DNA of 64,000 nucleotides from the NCBI GenBank assembly GCA_963768185.1, contig CAVYGS010000004.1, forward strand, positions 558,001 to 622,000, written 5' to 3'. Positions 58,506 to 64,000 of the stretch are shown in pieces. The notes beneath the pieces are model-generated. The model ran no database searches, was not told where the DNA came from, and worked only from the letters and a program-made list of their open reading frames with translations. Position 1 is the stretch's first letter; each line of letters opens with the position of its first letter. The position numbers were made by a program, and so were the translations under genes. Source of the stretch: Palsa-461 sp963768185. Lineage in GTDB: Bacteria > Actinomycetota > Acidimicrobiia > Acidimicrobiales > RAAP-2.

Positions 58506-61323
58506 GCAGACCGCCCCGATGCCGCCGGCCAACCCGGACACCGAGACCGTCGCGTTCACGCTCGATGGGCGCCCGGCCACCGGGCGCGCCGGCGAGCTGC
58601 TCATCTCGGCCGCCGAGCGCGCCGGCGTGTACATCCCGCGGTTCTGTTACCACCCGCGCATGGAGCCGGTCGGCATGTGCCGGATGTGCCTGGTCGAGGT
58701 GAGCGGGCCTCGCGGGGCGACGCTCCAGCCGGCCTGCTTCATCTCGGTCGAGGCCGGTTCCGAGGTCGTGACCACGTCGGAAAAGGTCAAGAAGGCCCAA
58801 GACGGCGTCTTGGAGTTCCTCCTCGTCAACCACCCCCTCGACTGCCCGGTGTGCGACAAGGGCGGCGAGTGCCCACTGCAGGACCAGACGCTCGCCTACG
58901 GCCCCGGCGAGAGCCGGTTCATCGAGGAGAAGCGCCACTTCGAGAAGCCGATCGCGATCTCCGACCTCGTGCTCTTGGACCGCGAGCGCTGCATCCAGTG
59001 CGCGCGCTGCACGCGCTTCGCCGAGGAGATCGCGGGCGAGGCGCAGATCGACTTCGCCGGCCGCGGCGAGCGGGTCGAGGTGGCCAACTTCCCCACCGAG
59101 CCCTTCTCGTCCTACTTCAGCGGGAACACGGTCCAGATCTGCCCGGTCGGTGCGCTGACTGCGACCCCCTACCGGTTCACCGCCCGCCCATGGGACCTCG
59201 ACCAGGTCGAGTCCACCTGCACGACGTGCGCGCTCGGGTGCCGGGTGGCGGTGCAGTCGTCAGCCAACCGGCTGACGCGGCTGCTCGGTCTCGACTCGGA
59301 GCCGGTCAACCACAGCTGGCTGTGCGACAAGGGCCGGTTCGCGTTCGAGGCGGTGAACGGCGACGAGGTCAGCGCCGGACCGGACGAGGACGCACCGGCC
59401 GTCACGCTCGGCTCGGGTCGGCCGCGCGGGCAGTTCGCCGGCGAGGTCGCGGAGACCGCCAGCCAGGTCGGGCGGGTCACCGAACCGATGGTGCGCCAGG
59501 GCGACCGCCATCGCCAGGTCAGCTGGTCCGAGGCCCTGGTCGAGGCGGCGTCGCGTCTCGACGCGGTCCGCCGGGCCCACGGTCCCGAGGCCATCGCGTT
59601 CATCGGTGGCGGACGGCTCACCAACGAGGGCGCCTACGCCTGGACGAAGCTCGCCAAGGGGGTCATCGGCACCGACTCGGTCGACGCGCAGGTGGGCGAC
59701 GGTCTCCCCGCCGAGCTCGTCCTCTCGCTGCCGCGCGCCACGATCGACGAGGCCTGCGCCGCCCAACTGGTCGTGCTGCTCTCGGGCGACGTGCGCGAGG
59801 AGCTGCCCGTGCTCTTCCTCAGGCTGCGCCGGGCCATCCTCGACAAGAGGACCGCGCTCGTCGAGTTGACTCCGCGCTCGACCTCGCTCACCCGCTACGC
59901 CGAGGTGTCGCTCACGGTGCGGCCGGGCGACGGGCCACTGGTCGCACGGGCGCTCGCCGGCGAGCAGGCGGCGCTCCCCGCGCATCCGACCGGCCCGTCG
60001 TTCGCCACCGAGGACCTCGATGCGGCGCGGCGACTGGCCGGCGATGCCGGCCGGTCCGGGGCGGGGATCGTGGTCCTCTATTCGAGGCCATCGCTCGCCG
60101 AGGGAGCCTCGGTCTCCGCGGCGGCGGTCGCCACGCTGGCCGCGGCGTGGCCCGATGCGAAGTTCCTCCCACTGCTGCGCCGGGGCAACGTCCACGGTGC
60201 GCTCGACATGGGGATGGCGCCCGGGATCCTTCCGGGCCGCACGTCGCTCGAGCAGGGCGAGCGGTGGTTCGCCGAACGCTGGGGCTCGGTCCCCTCGGCG
60301 CGCGGCCGTGACACGACCCAGGTGCTCCGCTCTCTGGCCGAGCGCGACGACGACGCGACGCGCGCCCTGGTGCTCCTCGGGTGCGATCCCCTGGAGGACT
60401 TCCCCGACCGGTCGTTGGCCAAGCGGGCGCTCGAGGCCGCCGACCTTGTCATCTCGGTGGCGGGCCACCCGGGCCCCTCGCTCGACCTGGCCGACGTGGT
60501 GCTCCCGGTGGCGGTGGCGCACGAACGGCCCGGCACCACGACGAACGTCGAGGGCCGCGTGACTCGGCTGGGGCAGAAGCTGGCGCCCCCCGGGCTGGCG
60601 TGGCCCGACTGGACGATCGCGTCGGCCCTCTCCGACGAGCTCGGCTACGACCTCGCGATCGGCACCCCGGCCGAGATCGCCGACGAGATCGAGCGCGTGG
60701 CGCCGGCCTACCGGGGCTTCGCTCCCGGCTTCTTGGACCAGGTCTCCGGCCACGACGGCATCGTCGTCCCGCTCGGGGCGGCGCCCGTGCCGGCCGTCCA
60801 GCCCATCGACCCGATGGCGATCCCGGGCGTGGAATCGGTCGAGCGCCAAGGTGCGCCACCCCGGGTCGGACTCACCGAGTCGTTGTCGCGTGAGGTGCTC
60901 GCCGCGCTGCACCCCAACGAGGGTTCCGCCGACGAGCCGGCGCTGCTCCGCCGCGCCGGGCCCACCCCGGTGTCGGTCCCGCCCCCCGACCACTACTCGC
61001 TGCGCCTCGTGTCGACGCGGCGCCTCTACGACCGCGGCTCCGCCGTCACCGCGTCGCCGTCGCTGGCGCAGCTCGTCGGGCCGGCCACCGCGTTCGCAAA
61101 CCCCTCCGACCTCGCCCGTCTCGGCGTGGGCCCGGGGGAGCGGGTGCGAGTCAGCTCCCCGCGGGGCCAGGTGACGCTCCCCGCGGCCGGCGATCCCGGC
61201 GTGCCCAAGGGCGTGCTCGTGGTCGACTTCAACCTCGCCGAGCCCGACGGGGCCCCGAATGCCGCCGCCGTCCTGATCGACGCGTCCGCCATGGTCAACG
61301 ACGTGCGCCTGGAGACGCTGTGA
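58498..61323 (+). CDS. nuoG: NADH-quinone oxidoreductase subunit G
   Basis: A 941-residue Fe-S protein from TTG 58498. The N-terminal ferredoxin domain has YIPRFCYHPRMEPVGMCRMC and LQPACF. CPVCDKGGECPLQDQTLAYG and DRERCIQCARCTRFAEEIAG, with QICPVGALT, hold the 4Fe-4S sites. STCTTCALGCRVAVQ with WLCDKGRFAF keeps the four Cys of cluster N7, which many lineages lack. The molybdopterin-like C-terminal domain (VLLGCDPLEDFPDRSLAKRA, ADVVLPVAVAHERPGTTTNV) and a MoCo-dinucleotide-like end (VRVSSPRGQVTLPAA) complete it. It overlaps nuoH by one base. Confidence 0.95.
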   Translation: MTEQTAPMPPANPDTETVAFTLDGRPATGRAGELLISAAERAGVYIPRFCYHPRMEPVGMCRMCLVEVSGPRGATLQPACFISVEAGSEVVTTSEKVKKAQDGVLEFLLVNHPLDCPVCDKGGECPLQDQTLAYGPGESRFIEEKRHFEKPIAISDLVLLDRERCIQCARCTRFAEEIAGEAQIDFAGRGERVEVANFPTEPFSSYFSGNTVQICPVGALTATPYRFTARPWDLDQVESTCTTCALGCRVAVQSSANRLTRLLGLDSEPVNHSWLCDKGRFAFEAVNGDEVSAGPDEDAPAVTLGSGRPRGQFAGEVAETASQVGRVTEPMVRQGDRHRQVSWSEALVEAASRLDAVRRAHGPEAIAFIGGGRLTNEGAYAWTKLAKGVIGTDSVDAQVGDGLPAELVLSLPRATIDEACAAQLVVLLSGDVREELPVLFLRLRRAILDKRTALVELTPRSTSLTRYAEVSLTVRPGDGPLVARALAGEQAALPAHPTGPSFATEDLDAARRLAGDAGRSGAGIVVLYSRPSLAEGASVSAAAVATLAAAWPDAKFLPLLRRGNVHGALDMGMAPGILPGRTSLEQGERWFAERWGSVPSARGRDTTQVLRSLAERDDDATRALVLLGCDPLEDFPDRSLAKRALEAADLVISVAGHPGPSLDLADVVLPVAVAHERPGTTTNVEGRVTRLGQKLAPPGLAWPDWTIASALSDELGYDLAIGTPAEIADEIERVAPAYRGFAPGFLDQVSGHDGIVVPLGAAPVPAVQPIDPMAIPGVESVERQGAPPRVGLTESLSREVLAALHPNEGSADEPALLRRAGPTPVSVPPPDHYSLRLVSTRRLYDRGSAVTASPSLAQLVGPATAFANPSDLARLGVGPGERVRVSSPRGQVTLPAAGDPGVPKGVLVVDFNLAEPDGAPNAAAVLIDASAMVNDVRLETL

Positions 61324-62480
61324 TGCTCGGGGCCGATCCCCTCTTCGCCAACGGAGTCCACTGGGCCGAGCTGCTGATCGTCGTGGTGAAGGTGCTCGTC
61401 GCCTTCGGCGTCCTTCTCGTGTCCGTGATGATGATGATCTGGTTCGAGCGCAAGCTCATCAGCGACATGCAGAGCCGGATCGGACCGAACCGGGCCGGCC
61501 CCTACGGGTTGCTCCAAACGCTCGCCGACGGGGTCAAGCTCTTCTTCAAGGAGGACCTCGTCCCCGAGCGGGCCGACCGCTTCGTGTTCAAGCTGGCCCC
61601 CTACCTTGCGCTCTTGCCGGCGCTGTTGATCTTCACGGTGGTGCCGGTCGGCGGCGACCTCACGATCGCCGGGCACACCTTCGAGCTCCAGGTCGCCGAC
61701 CCGCCCTTCGGCATCCTGCTCGTGCTCGCGATGAGCTCGATCTCGGTGTACGGGGTGATGCTCGCCGGCTGGTCGTCGGGGTCTAAGTACCCGCTGCTCG
61801 GCTCGGTCCGGGCGTCGGCGCAGATGATCTCCTACGAGGCGGCCCTCGGACTGAACGTCGTCGCGGTGGTGCTGGCAGCCCGTTCGCTCTCGACCAGGGT
61901 GATCATCGGCAGCCAGGCCCATGCGTTCTGGGACTGGAACGTCATCCGGCTCGGCTTCGTGCCGTTCTTCCTCTTCTTGATCTCCATCACCGCCGAGCTG
62001 AACCGTCCGCCCTTCGACCTGGTGGAGGCCGACAGCGAGCTGGTCGGCGGCTTCAACACCGAGTACTCGTCGATCCGCTTCGCGCTCTTCTACTTGGCGG
62101 AGTTCATGAACACGATCACGATGTCGGCAGTCGTCGTGACGCTCTTCTTCGGGGGGCCCGACGGGCCGATCCCGCGGTTCATCCCGACCTCGGACATCTG
62201 GATGCCGATCATCTGGTTCGCCCTCAAGACCTTCGTCTTCTTGTTCATCTACGTCTGGTTCCGGGCCGCGCTGCCCCGGCTGCGCTACGACCAGCTGATG
62301 GACCTCGGCTGGAAGGCCCTCATCCCGCTGTCGCTCGGCTGGCTCCTGATCGTGGCCGCCGTCATCGTCTGGGGCTGGTGGGGTCTCCTGGTCGCGGTGG
62401 CCGAGGCGGTGCTCGCACTGGGCCTCGTACGGGCGCTCGGCATCGGGAGCTCGCGCGCCGAGGCCGGGGAGATGTTCTGA
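61323..62480 (+). CDS. nuoH: NADH-quinone oxidoreductase subunit H
   Basis: A 385-residue membrane protein with about eight helices. WFERKLISDMQSRIGPNRAG, GLLQTLADGVKLFFKEDLVP, LLGSVRASAQMISYEAALGL and ITAELNRPPFDLVEADSELV with GGFNTEYSS are the classic loops. NuoH forms the quinone entry at the junction of both arms. The C-terminal extension (VWGWWGLLVAVAEAVLALGL) is slightly long. Start and stop overlap neighbours in TGATG form. Confidence 0.95.
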   Translation: MLGADPLFANGVHWAELLIVVVKVLVAFGVLLVSVMMMIWFERKLISDMQSRIGPNRAGPYGLLQTLADGVKLFFKEDLVPERADRFVFKLAPYLALLPALLIFTVVPVGGDLTIAGHTFELQVADPPFGILLVLAMSSISVYGVMLAGWSSGSKYPLLGSVRASAQMISYEAALGLNVVAVVLAARSLSTRVIIGSQAHAFWDWNVIRLGFVPFFLFLISITAELNRPPFDLVEADSELVGGFNTEYSSIRFALFYLAEFMNTITMSAVVVTLFFGGPDGPIPRFIPTSDIWMPIIWFALKTFVFLFIYVWFRAALPRLRYDQLMDLGWKALIPLSLGWLLIVAAVIVWGWWGLLVAVAEAVLALGLVRALGIGSSRAEAGEMF

Positions 62481-63265
62481 TGGACCTTCATTTCCTGGGC
62501 GGCTTCAAGCTCACGTTCGAGCACCTGGGGCGCCGCCGCGTGACCCGCCAGTACCCCGACGAGAAGATGCCCAAGCAGCCGCGCCAGCACGGCCGCCACG
62601 TCCTCAACCGCTACGAGGACGGGATGGAGAAGTGCATCGGCTGCGAGCTGTGCGCGGGCGTCTGCCCGGCGGACTGCATCTACGTGCGCGGCCTCGACAA
62701 CCCGCCCGACCACCCGGTCTCGCCGGGCGAGCGCTACGGCTACGTCTATGAGATCAACTACCTGCGTTGTATCCACTGCGACCTGTGCGTGGAGGCGTGC
62801 CCGACCGAGGCGATCACCGAGTCGAAGCTCTTCGAGTTCTCCTTCACCAACCGCGCCGACGCGATCTACACCCGTGACGAGTTGTTGGTCGGCGACGACG
62901 GACGCCCCAAGCACATGCCCTGGGAGGACTGGCGCGAGGGCGACGACCTCTTCACCTCGGGCTGGATGCGGGCGACCTCGCCGTCGGGCGCCGCCGCGTT
63001 CGAGGGCGAGGTGCAGTGGTCGGGCGAGCTCGGCTACGGGGTGCGGACGCCCGAGGGCGGCCAAAGCGGCAAGCGCGACGACGCCGCGACCGGGATGAAA
63101 CCCCTGCGCGACGTGATGGAGGCGCACCTCCTGCCCGAGGACATCCCCTACGAGCACCGCGGGATGCGCGGCAAGCTGTTCCGGGCCCAGGAGTCGGCGC
63201 TCAAGAAGCGGGCGAAGCTCCAGGCGGCCCGGCGCCGGCGGGCCGAGTCCAAGGCCGGGTCGTGA
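62480..63265 (+). CDS. nuoI: NADH-quinone oxidoreductase subunit I
   Basis: A 261-residue protein. MEKCIGCELCAGVCPADCIY and LRCIHCDLCVEACPTEAITE bind clusters N6a and N6b. A C-terminal extension of about 80 residues after HMPWEDWREGDDLF (EGGQSGKRDDAATGMKPLRD; RAQESALKKRAKLQAARRRR) is polar and very basic at its end, longer than in the E. coli protein (~180 residues). Such tails occur in actinobacterial NuoI. The gene lies between nuoH and nuoJ with overlapping codons. Confidence 0.95.
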   Translation: MDLHFLGGFKLTFEHLGRRRVTRQYPDEKMPKQPRQHGRHVLNRYEDGMEKCIGCELCAGVCPADCIYVRGLDNPPDHPVSPGERYGYVYEINYLRCIHCDLCVEACPTEAITESKLFEFSFTNRADAIYTRDELLVGDDGRPKHMPWEDWREGDDLFTSGWMRATSPSGAAAFEGEVQWSGELGYGVRTPEGGQSGKRDDAATGMKPLRDVMEAHLLPEDIPYEHRGMRGKLFRAQESALKKRAKLQAARRRRAESKAGS

Positions 63266-63909
63266 TGCTGGGCGTCGTCCACCCCACGATCCCCGATTCG
63301 GCGACCTTCGCGGTGTCGGCGGCGATCATCATCGGCGGTGCCGTCGGGGTGATCACCTCGCGCAACGCCGTGCACGCCGCGCTCTCGCTCGTGCTCACGC
63401 TCTTCGGGGTCGCGGTGCTGTTCATCGAGGAGCAGGCCGACTTCCTGGCCGTCGTCCAGATCATCGTCTACGCCGGCGCGATCGTCGTCCTCTTCCTGTT
63501 CGTGATCATGTTCCTGGGCGTCGACCGGCAGGAGAACCTCGCCCAGGAGCCGTTGCGCGGGCAACGGCCGATCGCCCTGGTGCTCGTGGTGGTCGCATTG
63601 GGCGGCGTCATCGCGCTCGGCGTCGGCGCCCACTGGGCGACCGGAGCCCACGCGGTGGCCGGCCCGTCGCACCTGGCCGGGCACCCCAACGTCTACGTGC
63701 TCGGCAAGTCGGTCTTCACGACCTACCTGTTCGCGTTCGAGACCACGGCCGCGCTGCTGGTCATCGCGGTGGTCGGCGCGGTCGTGCTGGCCCGCCGGCC
63801 CCGGATGGAGGACGCAGACGAGACCCCGGCCGAAGAGGTCGAGGACACAGCAGAAGAGCCGGCGTCGGTGGCCGCCGGAGGGTCCGAAACCGAGGAGGTG
63901 GGAGAGTGA
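63265..63909 (+). CDS. nuoJ: NADH-quinone oxidoreductase subunit J
   Basis: A 214-residue membrane protein. ATFAVSAAIIIGGAVGVITS, NAVHAALSLVLTLFGVAVLF, EEQADFLAVVQIIVYAGAIV and VLFLFVIMFLG are helices 1-3 with the typical pi-bulge region. Two more helices follow, and an acidic tail (DADETPAEEVEDTAEEPASV) replaces the usual short end. ATG 63265 is chosen; GTG 63262 directly before it is also possible. The stop overlaps nuoK. Confidence 0.9.
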   Translation: MLGVVHPTIPDSATFAVSAAIIIGGAVGVITSRNAVHAALSLVLTLFGVAVLFIEEQADFLAVVQIIVYAGAIVVLFLFVIMFLGVDRQENLAQEPLRGQRPIALVLVVVALGGVIALGVGAHWATGAHAVAGPSHLAGHPNVYVLGKSVFTTYLFAFETTAALLVIAVVGAVVLARRPRMEDADETPAEEVEDTAEEPASVAAGGSETEEVGE

Positions 63910-64000
63910 GCGTCCCCGGCGAGTGGTACCTGATCTTGGCGGCCGTCTTGTTCACGATCGGCGCGCTCGGGCTCCTGATCCGCCGCAACGTGCTCGTGAT
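63906..64000 (+). CDS. nuoK: NADH-quinone oxidoreductase subunit K, N-terminal part
   Basis: GTG 63906 overlaps the nuoJ stop (GTGA) and reads SVPGEWYLILAAVLFTIGAL followed by GLLIRRNVLVM, the first membrane helix and loop of NuoK. The window ends after about 31 codons of the usual ~100. nuoL-N are expected to follow outside the window. Confidence 0.9.
   Translation, partial: MSVPGEWYLILAAVLFTIGALGLLIRRNVLV

Noticed and set aside
56988..58634. Minus-strand frame of about 548 codons opposite nuoE/nuoF
   Set aside because: Shadow of nuoF; no domain recognised.
1..64000. CRISPR arrays, tRNA and rRNA genes, prophage modules
   Set aside because: No regularly spaced repeats, no tRNA-like cloverleaf with a CCA-type end, no rRNA core sequences and no phage structural genes were recognised on either strand by eye.

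Overview
The window is a piece of a high-GC actinobacterial chromosome (Actinomycetota). Class Acidimicrobiia or a relative is my inference from gene content, not from a marker-gene search. Supporting signs are mycothiol genes (mshA, mca, a mycothiol-dependent maleylpyruvate isomerase-type gene), an F420-type PPOX oxidoreductase, nickel superoxide dismutase with its own maturation protease, a rex-hem cluster and a 14-subunit-type nuo operon. I recognised no rRNA, tRNA or CRISPR array.

Layout. Positions 1-35.8 kb are an accessory region rich in insertion sequences: a degraded IS630 transposase, two inverted copies of one IS110/IS1111-type element (2960-4233 and 25229-26502), an intact IS1380 (11495-13121), an ISNCY-type element (15199-16989) and an ISAzo13 element (23253-24524). 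Between them lie small cargo genes: TetR regulators, VOC proteins, methyltransferases, an FtsX-type permease, a siderophore-interacting protein, a DUF169 protein, an Nfu-type Fe-S protein, an ATP-grasp enzyme beside a radical SAM protein with a Cys-Cys-Ser-Glu-Pro tail, Mca, a secreted seven-bladed RCC1-type protein and a TetR-controlled ClC chloride channel. Short remnants of epoxide hydrolase, isoprenylcysteine methyltransferase and YciI-type genes also occur. Intergenic spaces carry a family of GGCTGA...TCAGCC palindromes, and both IS110 copies sit in the same place inside such a palindrome.

Positions 35.9-64 kb are core-like, denser and visibly richer in GC. Divergent citrate synthases come first, one with CBS domains and one with a DNA-binding domain. 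Then follow sodN/sodX, an XRE regulator, mshA, a YbjN protein, proC, a BldC-like HTH protein, a SAM hydrolase, a DUF1707-cyclase fusion, rex-hemA-hemC-cobA/hemD-hemB-hemL (tetrapyrrole synthesis under a likely NADH-sensing repressor), a geranylgeranyl-reductase-family enzyme on the opposite strand, and nuoA-K (respiratory complex I), cut by the window end inside nuoK.

Many genes have broken frames, including nuoA, nuoD, hemA and mshA, which should be intact in a living respiring actinobacterium. Most breaks look like single-base insertions, often duplicating a neighbouring base. This points to uncorrected sequencing insertions on top of some true decay in the accessory half. For frame-broken genes I give the span of the whole gene and the approximate break points.
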